Shown: positions 53,149 to 64,000 of the stretch, in pieces
Layout: every line of letters begins with the position of its first letter
How positions within the stretch are numbered: position 1 is the first letter of the stretch
Assembly: GCA_008921705.1 (NCBI GenBank)
Contig: VFFE01007668.1
Coordinates: 1,463,833-1,527,832, forward strand
Direction of reading: 5' to 3'
DNA from: Burhinus oedicnemus
Lineage: Eukaryota > Chordata > Aves > Charadriiformes > Burhinidae
DNA length: 64,000 bases
Notes under the pieces: model-generated
Databases searched by the model: none
Seen by the model: only the letters and a program-made list of their open reading frames with translations
Told to the model about the DNA's origin: nothing
Position numbers and translations under genes: made by a program

Positions 53149-53918
53149 TGAGTGCAAGGTCCTACACTTGGGTCGGGGCAATCCCATGCACAAATACAGG
53201 CTGGGCAAAGAGTGGATTGAGAGCAGCCCTGAGGAGAGGGACTTGGGGGTGTTGGTAAATGAGAAGCTCAACATGAGCCTGTAATGTGCACTCACAACCC
53301 AGAAGGCCAACCACATCCTGGGCTACATCAAAAGAAGCGTAGCCAGCAGGTGGAGGGAGGTGATTCTGCCCCTCTACTCTGCTCTCGTGACACCCCACCT
53401 GGAATACTGTGTACAGCTCTGGAGCCCCCAACTTAAGAAGGACATGGACCTGTTGGAGCAGGTCTAGAGGAGGGCCACAAAGATGATCAGAGGATTAGAA
53501 CATCTCTGCTACGAGGACAAGCTGAGAGAGTTGGGGTTGTTCAGCCTGCAGAAGAGAAGGCTCCGCAGAGACCTTATAGCAGCCTTCCAGTATCTGAAAG
53601 GGGCCTACAAGAAAGCTGGAGAGGGACTTTTTACAAGGGCATGTAGTGATAGGATGAGGGGTAGTGGCTTCAGACTGGAAGAGGGTAAGTTTAGATTAGA
53701 TCTCAGGAAGAAATTTTTCACTATGAGGGTAGTGAGACACTGGAACAGGTTGCCCAGGGAAGCTGTGGCTGCCCCATCCCTGGAAGTGTTCAAGGCCAGG
53801 TTGGATGAGGCTTTGAGCAACCTGGTTTAGTAGGAGGTGCCCTTGGCCATGGCAAGGGGATTGGAACTAGATGATCTCTGAGGTCCCTTCCAACCTAAAC
53901 CATTCTATGATTCTATGA
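53149..53918 (+). mobile_element. CR1 LINE, best preserved copy (ATTCTATG-tail type)
   Basis: This is the C-terminal quarter of ORF2 plus the complete 3' UTR. The reading runs from [11 protein letters not shown] through [20 protein letters not shown] and RRATKMIRGLEHL to [18 protein letters not shown] and ALSNLV. Two premature stops are single C-to-T type changes: TAA near 53282 where Gln is expected, and TAG near 53466. The last 115 codons (53483-53830) are open. The UTR reads TTGGAACTAGATGATCTCTG, AGGTCCCTTCCAACCTAAAC, and ends CATTCTATGATTCTATGA. It has fewer lesions than the copy at 15.7-16.9 kb, so it is probably the youngest insertion here. Gene predictors may mislabel its open end as a host protein. 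Confidence 0.96.
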
Positions 53919-55959
53919 AATATTTCAGCACCAAACTTTTCTCATAATCTAAGAATGTGCAAATAAATCTTAAAAAATTGACCTGTATTTCACTTCCATG
54001 TAAGAAAACATCATAACAAGCCAGCAACAAAGAAGTCCTAATCATTAGAGCATGCCTTTGCATTAGATCAAACTTTATGTTTAAATCTTTTCATTGTAAC
54101 TGTTTATATTCTGTAAAAATAAATACCATTTTCTACGTTCTTCATAAACATCAAATGCCATTTTGTTGTTAAGTCTTTGATTTTTAAGGCAAAATCTCAG
54201 TAGAGGATTGATTTCCCTCCCACAGGAAGTTAATTTGGCTGACAACAGTTTTATTCCTGATTTATGAATGTAAGTAAATAAATTCATATTCCATTCTTTG
54301 TGAGTGTTGTATAGATACAGCATGCTATCAAATACTTCTGCTATTATTCTGCTAGTCACCTCAATGAAATCACTCAGTCACACATACATCTATTATTTAA
54401 GTAATTCTGAGATCCTTTCCCAGAAGAGATAACCTTGGGGTTCTGTTTGTTTGTTTTTCCAGATAAAGGAGTTTTTTAACTTACTGTCAGTATTATTTTG
54501 TATTCATATTTTACTACATATCTGGAATGAAGTACACGCTTTCCCAAAACAATCTTCAGAATATCAAATGCATAGAGAATACGATAACTTAGGTTATGTC
54601 TAGACGTACAATATAGAATTCCAGAGAAGCTGTCGTGTATTGCACTCATTCCTACAATCTAATCTCAAACATCTGTTCAGGCTGTGAGAAGCTGATCTAT
54701 TATTTTGACAATCTTCAGTGCAACAAATTCCTTAAGTAATAATATTGGATCGCTTAAGTTACACTAAAATTTTACCCTAGCATAACAAAAAATAATCATG
54801 CCTTGATTGCTTTATGCTTTTATGAGTGATTTCCTTATCAAAGGTAATTATACTTGTCACCTCTGACTCTGGTTTGGGGGCTTTTTCCCATCTGATTTTT
54901 TAGTAGATAATTCTTATATAATTTATTTCCATAATACTTCTTTGCAAATCAGGTTCATTGCAGCAGCTGAAGTCTGCTAGCAAGTAGAAGGAGAAAGAGA
55001 ATGAAAGAAATATGGCAAATATAACAAAAATAAGTCTTTTCAGTGTTTTCCATGGGAAAATGAACACTGTACCATTACCAAAATAGCCGAAATCTCAGAG
55101 TCTGTCTTTGCTTTGGTTATTAAAAGTTGTTTGATATCCTGAATCTGCCTAAAGACTGTTCCACATGCACTCCCAAATTATCAGTCTGTTCTAGACTAGT
55201 AAATTTATTGATCAAGAACAATTTTCTTTTACACAATATGATTTTGACATATACGTGTAAGTTCTGAACCTATAACATTTTTCCTATCTAGTTGCAAATG
55301 ACATATGCATTTACAACCGGTCTTCCTTTTGTGAGTACCTTTCACCCATGCTTTGCTATTGATCAACTTCTGCATGGAAGAGAGGGTGTACAGGTAGCTA
55401 TTTTAGTATTGAATGAGCATGCAGCCTCCAGTGCTTCTGACCAATCTTGGCAAGATTTACCTTGTCCACAGAAATGTGCACCTTGCCCTCCTATCGTAAT
55501 TACATCTGCAGGTATTTGCACAAAATGAAGAAGTTTAACACTGACAACAGAGTAGGTAAGAACGACTGTGATAACATGGGTATTTGACAAGGTCTTTTTA
55601 AGCTGTGTATTACATATACATCAGCCACATTGGTTTGGTAAACAATATTTCCATGTATTTCAATATATATTGGTGGGTATAGTTGTTGTTAGTATTAACA
55701 TACTAAACACTGAACAGCAGGAACGCTGCATATGTAAGCCTTTGCAGTTCTCATTGACTCTGCTATTTACACTAGCTTCAATGCATATGTCAATTTCATA
55801 AAGTAGCTTGAAAAATCTGTCAAACCATTGTTATTAAAACAAAGAAATTATGAAGTATTTTACTGTAAAAGCACCTGACATTAACATGACTTTTATGTTG
55901 CTTTCTTTAGTTCAGTAAAAACAATGCCCTCACTTTTATTTTTCCTTCTAATATATAGA
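53919..55959. other. AT-rich non-coding stretch, no gene seen
   Basis: Open frames on both strands overlap at 55.29-55.59 kb and share a patch with fewer stops. Neither shows a known domain. No transposon is recognised. Confidence 0.5.
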
Positions 55960-56860
55960 TGTAGTAACTACCATACCACCAGTCCAAACGCCTAAATTCT
56001 AGTCTTCACTCCACTCAGTTGCCATCTAATTCTATCATCTAATTCTTTAATACCTAAAGCCGGTAATGCCTGCTTCTTCTTTTAACCTTTCCAACCTGCC
56101 AAAGGCTCTGCTCTTGAGCATGTCTGGCAGCACTTCAGGCTCAACAGCAGTGAGAGAGAGCTCAGTACTCAATTCAGGCTCAGACCTACTGGGGTGCACA
56201 AATAAATGAGCAACTCCTTCATCTGTTTTGCCTGGAGTGCTTGATCTGGTAGGTGGTGTTAGAGGATGCCTATTGGATTTGGCCTCATACAAAATACCAC
56301 AACAGCCAGAGGAAGAGAAGTCTTCCCTAGCTTTTTCCAGTGCTTAAGGCACTCATGTGCCTTAACCTTGCAAGAATTTAAATCTGTGTTTTAACCCTGA
56401 AGCTGATTGTCTTAACCATCAAATTATTGAAAATGCGAAGGTAACACAACTGAGGAATGTCTTTAACCTCTTCTGTTGAAGCATTTCTGTTTTACATAAG
56501 AACATTCAAGATTCTAAAGACCAGCACAGAAAGAAAGGGCAGTATAAAACTTGACAGATTAGGAGGAGTCATGGGGCTCAGTCTTTTGCCTCAAGGATTA
56601 TTATCCCTTTAACAGTAAGGGGATAAAAAAAGTTATTTTATGTCCAGGACTATTCCAAGTAAGTCTGTTAACCACTAAGCTAGAAAGTAATTTTCCCTCT
56701 TACAGTCTCTGTCTCAATAAATCATTAATTATAGTACAAAAGCTAGGACAGCATCAGCAGTAGTTTTGCAGCAGATGTGGGTTTAAATCCCCACATAAGC
56801 AAAAATGTGTATGATTTAAACCCCAGATGTGGGTTTAAATCATACGTAAGCAAAAATTGA
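55960..56860. repeat. ancient composite repeat with several tRNA-like modules
   Basis: This stretch contains three decayed tRNA-like pieces. On the - strand, TAGCTTAGTGGT at 56671-56682 matches the polymerase III A-box consensus TRGCNNAGYNGG. A second - strand module pairs GGTTAAGACA (within 56409-56423) with a B-box-like GATTTAAATTC at 56374-56384. On the + strand, GGTTTAAATCC at 56780-56790 matches the B-box GGTTCRANTCC with one change and lies in a 6-bp stem TGTGGG/CCCACA. The modules face opposite ways, which does not suit a single SINE. Similar tRNA-containing composite repeats are known to me from turtles and crocodilians. The - strand open frame at 56047-56292 lies inside this block and is likely not a gene. 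Confidence 0.4.
56772..56849. repeat. 52-bp spaced direct repeat overlapping a perfect 15-bp hairpin
   Basis: CAGATGTGGGTTTAAATC occurs at 56772-56789 and again at 56824-56841. Each copy is followed by a variant of ACATAAGCAAAAAT. Between them, GTATGATTTAAACCC (56809-56823) is the exact reverse complement of GGGTTTAAATCATAC (56831-56845), with a 7-base loop CAGATGT. The second direct-repeat copy therefore forms the loop and part of the right arm of the hairpin. This is seen directly in the sequence. Confidence 0.85.
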
Positions 56861-58999
56861 CCTAAGAACTACAATATCCTGTATGTATGTATTAAGCACT
56901 AGATAGTAATATAAAAACTGCGCATCTTCTCTACTAGTCTTTCCAATAAAAGCTGTTTAAAAAGTTTTGGGTTTGGTGGGTGTTTTTTTTTTTTTTGCTT
57001 TTAAAGAAAACTTGGTAGACTACTTTAAAATAAGATCTTGAGACATGAAGCCACTTCATCATAGGTATGAGCAATGTCTAATCCCATTCCCCACTTTCCT
57101 GCTTACTTTTGACAGCTCCCTGTTCTACGTCCTGGGTTTTGTTGTTTATTCTTGCTCTCCATGTACCCAATACAGATCCTGAGTACAACTCGGGCTGTGG
57201 GCTCTCCTTTTCAGGATGCAGTTCCTCAAATTTAGGTACTGGAATAAACAGTTGAATATTAACATAATTCTGGTTAGTATAACCAATCACAAAATGTGGA
57301 CATGCTGGAAGGAACCGGTCAGTATTTCCCTTTTTTTCCTCATAAGTATTTAAAATAAAAAAATATTTTGATGCTGTTTGAATTTCTTGCATGTATATTC
57401 TGGACCTTATATTTTCAGTTTAACTGAAAATATTTACAAGCTTAGTTTGCATCTCATACCTATTAAGTTAGTAAAAAAAACTTTGTTGCAGTACTTAAGT
57501 TACTAAATGACAGCAAATTCTCCCAACATAGAACATGACTCAATTTCTTGCCATCATTTGTGCTGGAAGAAAATGACATAGATTCAAGATATAAACTTAA
57601 AACAATGGAAGGCAATTATAAAGAAATAAGAAGGTCACTTTTTAAATACTGTTAGAAATCTTCATAAAGCTATTCAGATACAAACAGGGCTCAGGGCAGG
57701 TACTTAACTGAGAGGTACCACTGTCTTTCAAGGGGGGAGTTTACTTTGAGATTGAAGAGACATAGTAGGTTTGTGTTTCAAAGCATCTCCAGACAAGTTC
57801 ATTCTGAGTCAATATTAGAAATCCTGCCAATTGCCTCAGCAGGCATCTTACAACCATGTGAATTTTGATTTGGTTTTGGAAGTGCCATATGTTTATCTGG
57901 CTGCTCAAACTGATTATCAAAACTTAAGAGGCCCAGGCCTGTGTGCAAAGATGTGACTGAAACTACATATTAAATCTCAGCATGCTATTGGAAGAAGAGA
58001 AGAATGAAAATGAACTACCAAGACAGACACACGTGAAAAATTTTCACTCATCCCTTATAAGTAAATGTGTATAAAACTATGAATTAAATTGGGCTAAAAG
58101 GTTTTCAGGTGCTTCTTTGTCATACCTATCAGATTCATGAAGCTCACATCTCAGCTTTGCATTTTTTCAGGAAGCAGTGGCCTGTGAGTGTTTTGCAAGC
58201 AGTCTTTCAGCCACTGAAGTCAGAAGTCCTACTTCCTTATGTGAAAGTAGAATTAGTGAGAACTGAGCAGTGGCCATCATGTTTTACTGTCTCTTATTTC
58301 AAGAGATTTCTTCCTATCTCTTATTTCCACTACATTCAGCAGAAATTTTATGAGGAGATTAACTTCCTTTTGTTATCTGATGTTTGCTGCAAAACTCTTT
58401 CTCTTTGGAAGAATTCTTCCTTTTCCTGGCTGAAAAATAAGAACTACAGTGGAATGTGGAAATGCCGTGGGTTTATTCCAAAAAGAAGAAATGGAATGCA
58501 GAAATATTCACCAGGAGGACTTTCTGCCTCCCTGTGTTCCTTTAGTTTATTTTTGAGGACGATGCTCTGAACACATATCCAGGAAGAGCAGTATTGACAG
58601 CACAATGGCAGCAAAAGGACTTACACAAGTAGTACATACCCTATCCTCCAAGAATGCTTCTTCTTCACAAATAAAAGTAGTGGCTGTGCATGTATGCACA
58701 GTGTTTCTATTCCAGAAAGCCAGAGTGAATAAGTGGATCTCTTTCACACTATCAGTGATAAGGTGTTTACTAGAAATTAGCTGAACAACTGAGAAAGGCT
58801 AGGTTTGTGCATTAATTACATATATACACACACACATCATTCATTAGCAGTAATCATTTATCTAGTTTTTAGATGCCAGCAGTGTGCTACTCCAGCCTTA
58901 CATACTGTTTAGAATTTCTATGCAGTTATCCAGAGAGGAAATTAAAGATTATATCTGAAAATTAGTTTAAAAGATGAACATAACGTGAATGAAATGAAA
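56861..58999. other. AT-rich non-coding stretch, no gene seen
   Basis: T14 lies at 56983-56996, and a TA/CA dinucleotide tract at about 58819-58837. Two open frames were considered and not accepted: 57078-57392 on - (104 codons) and 58109-58570 on + (153 codons, GTG start). Neither has a recognisable domain, signal peptide or exon structure. Confidence 0.5.
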
Positions 59000-59108
59000 C
59001 GCCCATTAAAGATGCTGGGCAAGTTTTACTCTGATTTACAGCAGTGCTGCTGTCATGCCTGAAATGACATTACACTGGTATAATAAGGAGAGAAATATAA
59101 CCCAGTGA
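59000..59108. repeat. probable ancient amniote repeat (TTACAC...GGTATAA type)
   Basis: The order GGGCAAGTTTTACTCTGATT, CATTACACTGGTATAATAAG and AGAAATATAACCCAG resembles a widespread old amniote repeat with two facing TTACACYRGTGTAA-like words, ending near 'AGAATCTGGCCCAG'. The copy is decayed and the match is from memory of the pattern. The class of element is not assigned. Confidence 0.35.
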
Positions 59109-59499
59109 AACAGCGCATTCATTTTGGAAGTAAGATACAACTAAGAGTTAGATCCATATGGGAATTTCATAGCCTAGCCTCAGGGTAAAGTCCGTGCCTA
59201 AAATCTCCAAGTAATTTAAGGAGCCCACTCAGTAATCAGAATTAGTAAACTAATGATTCCTAACATGTAGCTGGTGGGATGACACAGGATAAGGAAGGCC
59301 ATGTCTAAGATAAGTAATAGACTGGCGTATACTTGAAATTCTGACCCTTGCTGAAGCACACACACTGTCCTTCAACCCTCAGTTACAAAATCTAGGAGAA
59401 ATTGGAATCTGTAAGCCCGATCCATCTCCTAGATTTATTTGCATATTTTTCTCTCATTATCATGACTATCTTTTATATGGTAATCTTGCAGAGACATAG

Positions 59500-59610
59500 T
59501 TTACCTGGGGAGGCAGACACGCAGGTTCAGTACCTTTGTTATAGTAAGGGGGTTCAAAGCTTCACCTTCTAGCTGTCTTGGGAGCACATAACCATCAGGC
59601 TAATGTAGAG
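59500..59610 (-). repeat. tRNA-like module in an ancient repeat
   Basis: On the - strand TAGCCTGATGGTTA (59589-59602) resembles an A-box. GCTTTGAACCC (59550-59560) resembles a B-box, at about the spacing of a tRNA. The piece continues with TTACTATAACAAAGGTACTG. It resembles the modules near 56.4-56.8 kb and may belong to the same ancient family. A functional tRNA is excluded: I can find no consistent acceptor or anticodon stems. Confidence 0.35.
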
Positions 59611-62600
59611 ACCGGTAATAATACAATGCAATACTTCAATGCTGTACAAACAAGACAACAAAATTTAGAATCTAGTAAAAATGAAAGCCATTATATGGGC
59701 ATGGACAAACGATGAATACCAAAACAAACAAACAAAAAAGAACAAGTTAAATGATAGACAGCAAGTTCTGAACATGGGAAGCCAACCACTGGGAAACATT
59801 GTGGCACAGAAGAGTTTTAAGGAAGTCTCAAAGGAAAGGAATTTTACTGAAAATGAAGGGCATGAGAGAGTGAAATCAAAACGCTCCACAGCTGAGTAGC
59901 AGAAGCTAGCATGAAGTGCTGATTAGAAACTGAGGTTTGCATATACGTCTATGTTATGGGTATGTATGTATGTCTGTGCACATACATATACAGACAGAGC
60001 TGGAAGTACAGAATCAAAATTCCATCAAAAATATAAAATAAGAGAACACCGAGATGTTGCAGAAATAAACATAAAGTGTCATGCTTATATGTGCACGGAT
60101 GTCCCTGTTTGCAAATACACACTCCTCAACTGTAGGCTCAAGATCTATATGTCACACCTTCTTCCTTCCCCAGACTGGACAATCTGCCCAGAGGTGGTTG
60201 TCACTTAAAAGATACATCCACAGGGTAACACTGGAATTGGACAGGGCTTGGGATTTAGCCCTCACACACACACCCCCACACACACCCTGCACCCTATTAT
60301 TTGTTTTAGCTTTTCAACTGTCTCTTTCTCTATGAGATGGACAGACAGACTGGTAGACACATACCTACATAGGCACACTGTAGAATAAATCCAAAGTCTT
60401 ATAACTCTCAAAACAAATTTGTTTTTTATTAGATTCTGTAGCAATATATTCTTTAGACAGCAAGAAAATATGACCTGTAATCATTTTTGATGAGTAATTG
60501 GAAGACAAACAATAGATTTTGTCTCATAACTTCAGAGTCCAACAATCTAACAGTCCCTGATTAACTCTGTTCCCAGAATAAGTCTTCCACCTAGTCAGTT
60601 GCTCACATTAAGGCTCATTATAAGAAAATTAAGGCAAAATTTAAGAATTAATAATCTGCAGTAAGAAAATTTAGTTAGATAGTACTGTCTTAAACTACAG
60701 AAATATTTGGGATCCAGTTTAGTTTATAAAGGATTTAGCATAAAACTGAAAGTATTAATCTAGATTGTTATTTTTAAGTAACCTGACATCATTATATAAA
60801 AATGTATTATTCATCTTTGGACGCATAGGCCCTGTAGTTTCTAGCCAATACTTTTGTTTTATTGATTCATCAATAGTAGACCAAACACTGATAGCTTCCA
60901 TTGTATTTAAATTTTTGAAATTATATCACATTGTTTTACAACTTGTTTCTCTAAAGTGAATATATACATTTTTTAAAAAAAAAATGCACTATCTGTTCAA
61001 TATCTAGCTTTTAGTTAACATCTGCTTAGTAGATAAATGCATATTCATTGTTAATCTTCCACTAAATTCAACTGACCTTAACAGCAACTGTTATTCATGT
61101 CACTGTACGACAGAACTGAAGAAAAGCTAGATTTCTGCAGGGTTATCATAGGCCAGTTTGTGAGCAAACACATTATTTTACTGGAAAAAGAAAAAAAATG
61201 CACAAAGACAAATTAGTACCTGGCTTAAACATGTTGGTTCAAAGTTTCTTCATCAAAACCTTTTCAAATTCTTGGGTTTGCTTCTCTTACAGAATGTATT
61301 TCTCCCCAGAATACAATGTATATTCACAGATATTTCTTTTTTGGTTTAGTATTGAAAAATACATTGACTTTTGAATTAGCGTATTATCAAATTTGATATT
61401 CAAAGTTCCCTGCAATGCATAAAAGTCCAATGCATAAAACAACTGTTCAAAATAAATGTGCATTTTCCCTGCATACATGATTTTATCTCTTCAGAATATT
61501 CCTCTTCCCAAAACTGTTTTCAGTTAAAAATGTTTTTTCTTTACCTCTATAAATAACATAGCTGCATTATGCCACAAATTTCAAATGAATTAGCCCCTGA
61601 ATGTATCATTGCTAATAAAACAATGAAACCATTACCTATTAAACAAAGTTAACAGTGACTATCAATTTAGGCTATATGCCTGACAGCTCAAATACATTTT
61701 TGGCCATAAAACAGGTTTGCAAGTCTTAAATGGTTTCACATTTCTCTAAACCATACTAAGAGCATAACATGAATATTTTAAGCAGCTTAGCTTTGATTTA
61801 AATATATTTGCTCAGGATATGCTGGCAGCATCCCAAAATGCAGTGTAATACCCTTAAAGCTGGCAATCCCAAACTCAATTTAAGAGAGCAGATAACATGG
61901 ACTAGCAGCATTAAAGCAAATAAAGTCAATTAACAGGGGGTTTTTTTCCCCCCTTAATTTGTTTTCTCTAGCTTGAAATTGCAAAGGATGGATAAAGCTG
62001 TGGGATTAATGAAGAAAGAAATTAATGGAAATGGAATATAAAACAAAAAATGGAACAGAGAAGTCCAGGAGCTATTATTCATTACTCAACTCTTAATGGT
62101 TGCAGTGGTAGAGTAATATTCATTTATTTAAAGTAGCCACAGTGCAGAAACGAAACTGCCATTGGACTCTTGTAGACATTCACCAGCATGTTATAAGAGA
62201 AGCAATATGCTAATTTGAAAGCATTTACTTCTTCTGAAAAAGAAATAATGGAAAATACATATCTATTTATGGAAAATTATGTGTTTATTGTAAAAACCCT
62301 ACCAAATTATCTGTTCCTGAGATTTCCCTCATACATAAAGACTAATTCAATTCATTGTTAAATGAGTTACACGGGCTGCTGTATGTGCATATTGAGATGT
62401 TGGCACTTAGGTGTTCCAAGATCAACGTAAGAGAGACACAGACAAAAATAGTCACAGAATAGTAGCACATTTTGCAAGTGAAAACAAATGCTTATATTAT
62501 TTAGTTACTGCTTGAAGACAGTTCATATTTTGCTCCCTACATTTCAGCCAGCTTAAGAGCACAAAACCCAAGTTCTTTTCATGTGATGATTTTTACGTAT

Positions 62601-64000
62601 ACACTGGAAACCTCCATTTAAAAGTACTGTTGAAAAATTTGTTTATCTAAAAAGTCAACAAAAGTAACTCTACCAGCAGAGCATGTTGTATTTCCCAACA
62701 ATTATACATCAGGGTTCATAAGAAGTTCATTCTAAAGAACACTTCAACATATGTATATCCATATGCTTTGTTTCTAGATCCATCTGTTTTAATTTGATAT
62801 ATATGCTTCAAAATAACATTTATTTTATGAAACAGATACACTAAGTGAAATAGAGTCCACAACACTTGCTTTGAACAACACAGAGGGATTTTTTGAGAAC
62901 CAGATTTATTAGTTGATTATACTCTCGTAAATTTGCCATGGAAATTGCAGAATCTTTTCTGAAGTTGGAAATTGCATTAAGCTTCTAATCATTAATTGTA
63001 TAGTTAAGATGTAAAGCAAAATTTTTAGTAATATTGCTGTGAATATTTAATGTTGATATTATTGAAGACATTCATTATAGTCTTTAAGTCATTGAATGCC
63101 ATAAAGTTAGGTAGATAGGTATTTAACCATTCTCAAGTAACCAGATTTAAGCCTCCTTGCAGAATTGCTTTGTTTCACAGTTCATCTAGCCATATAAACA
63201 TATAGGATCATCCTATTTTCACAAAAGCCTTGAACTTGAGTAAAATCAAATATAATTTTCAGATTCTGTTTGCTTTAAGAAGCATTATACTATTGTGTTA
63301 TAAAGCCATAATTGTTTTAGGAATAGTATGTGTCTATTCTGTACATACACTTCCAGGGAAGGTTTATACATAAAACGTGACTGCAGGACTAAGTTATGGA
63401 AACGTACCTATGGCCATTTGTATTAAAAGTTCAGAACAAGGAATAGATAATTCAAAATTACTATCCCAAATATCTTTGCCCTATTAATTTGGATAAACAA
63501 TTTTGAATTGGATACGCTATTTTTCCCATAGACTAGACCACCTGTGAAAGCCATCTAACAGCAAAGGCAGTTTTCAAAACCCTGTGAAATTATCCAGCCA
63601 TTACTGAGACCAGAGAAACTTGTAAGTGAGCAGATCTCGTCACTTTAGCAGCAAGCACAAATATGAATTACACCACATTTAAGAAGCGTAAAATCTTCAT
63701 CTTTAAACTTTCTGCTGCAGAGTCCTGTATACCTACTTAAGAGTCACTGCAAAGTGTTGTCACTTCCCATGGATTCCTATGAATAGGAATAACAAGTGCT
63801 CAATCTCCTTGAAAATAAGGCCACATTATGCAATCTTTCCTGCCACTGGATCAGATGCAAAACATTCTTGTTAACATCTATGGAACTGCAAAAAAGATTA
63901 ATTGGTTTATGGTGTGGCCTCTAGCGAGCCTTGATTTAGGTAGGGGAAAATCTAGTCCAAATTTAGGATTCCAGTAGAGAACTGTACTGTATGAGAGGAG
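59611..64000. other. AT-rich non-coding stretch, no gene seen
   Basis: A CA-rich tract with C-run interruptions lies at 60262-60287. Mirror open frames at about 59.67-59.90 kb lie on opposite strands and are not credible. The stretch 61.78-62.30 kb is listed separately because of its texture. Confidence 0.5.
61780..62300. promoter_or_regulatory. candidate conserved non-coding element (texture only)
   Basis: The stretch is free of transposon traces. It is dense in homeodomain-type words (AATTAA, TTAATG, TAATTT) and ATTCATTTATTTAAAG-like words, mixed with moderately GC-rich words such as GCTGGCAGCATCCC. It has the look of vertebrate developmental enhancers in gene deserts. It also holds a small hairpin of five G, seven T and six C (61936-61953). 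This is an impression, not evidence of conservation. Confidence 0.2.

Noticed and set aside
53483..53830. 115-codon open frame starting with ATG
   Set aside because: It is the C-terminal end of CR1 ORF2, not a host gene. Upstream parts of the same frame are broken by two stops.
55292..55590. overlapping open frames on both strands with cysteine-containing translations
   Set aside because: Both strands are open over the same bases, which points to a local lack of stops. Exon borders can be drawn on either strand and do not agree.
56047..56292. 81-codon open frame on -, rich in E, S and P
   Set aside because: It lies within the ancient composite repeat at 56 kb and has no recognisable domain. 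A relic of a transposon protein is possible but unsupported.
57078..57392. 104-codon ATG-started open frame on -
   Set aside because: The translation looks mildly protein-like (a PEKESPQPELYSG stretch), but I recognise no family and see no promoter, exon border or conservation evidence.
58109..58570. 153-codon open frame on +
   Set aside because: It begins at GTG, its first ATG comes late, and it shows no domain or signal. Acceptor-like words at its start have poor pyrimidine tracts.
59550..59602. possible tRNA gene
   Set aside because: A-box-like and B-box-like words are present, but no acceptor, D-arm or anticodon stem can be paired. It is a tRNA-derived repeat at best.
60262..60287. CA-rich tract as a CRISPR-like or functional array
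   Set aside because: It is a short dinucleotide microsatellite with C-run interruptions. There is no repeat-spacer structure anywhere in the window.

Overview
This 64-kb window looks like non-coding bird nuclear DNA. It is AT-rich and CpG-poor. It carries several CR1 LINE copies with the avian-type 3' end: a 'ttggactagatgatct…aggtcccttccaacct' tail closed by short ATTCTATG or ATTCCATG repeats. It also holds two blocks that look like pieces of avian LTR elements. The LTR-type repeat near 29 kb is one I associate with neoavian genomes, but that placement is from memory and weak. I found no rRNA or tRNA gene, CRISPR array, operon or bacterial feature, and no recognisable host protein-coding gene. 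The window is best read as a gene desert or a large intron.

Layout. 1-10.1 kb: AT-rich unique-looking sequence with one probable ancient amniote repeat relic (about 8.23 kb). 10.1-11.6 kb: a C-rich, internally repetitive LTR-like block running straight into a 5'-truncated CR1. 15.7-16.9 kb: the longest CR1, carrying broken reverse-transcriptase remnants. 25.15-25.4 kb: a very old CR1 3' end. 28.75-29.56 kb: an LTR-like repeat with TG...CA ends and near-matching short flanking repeats. 36.2-36.6 kb: a sharply GC-rich block fused to a short CR1 3' end. 44.5-44.8 kb: an LTR- or MITE-like fragment ending in a 58-bp inverted-repeat hairpin. 48.95 kb: a near-perfect RFX X-box palindrome beside a possible ancient CR1/L3 relic. 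53.15-53.92 kb: the best preserved CR1. 56.0-59.7 kb: a cluster of ancient relics containing tRNA-like A-box and B-box modules and a perfect 15-bp hairpin. 61.8-62.3 kb: compact AT-rich sequence that looks like a conserved non-coding element, by texture only.

The five CR1 copies all point to the + strand. The LTR-like element near 29 kb and the hairpin element near 44.7 kb read more naturally on the - strand. Two short open segments have exon-like borders: 40329-40464 (+), with a strong acceptor and a hydrophobic end, and 43251-43341 (-), with a lysine-rich end. They are the only hints of host coding sequence, and both are low confidence. The rest of the open reading frames look like chance products of AT-rich DNA or fossils inside repeats. 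Boundaries of all repeats are by eye against remembered family consensus, so expect errors of some tens of bases.
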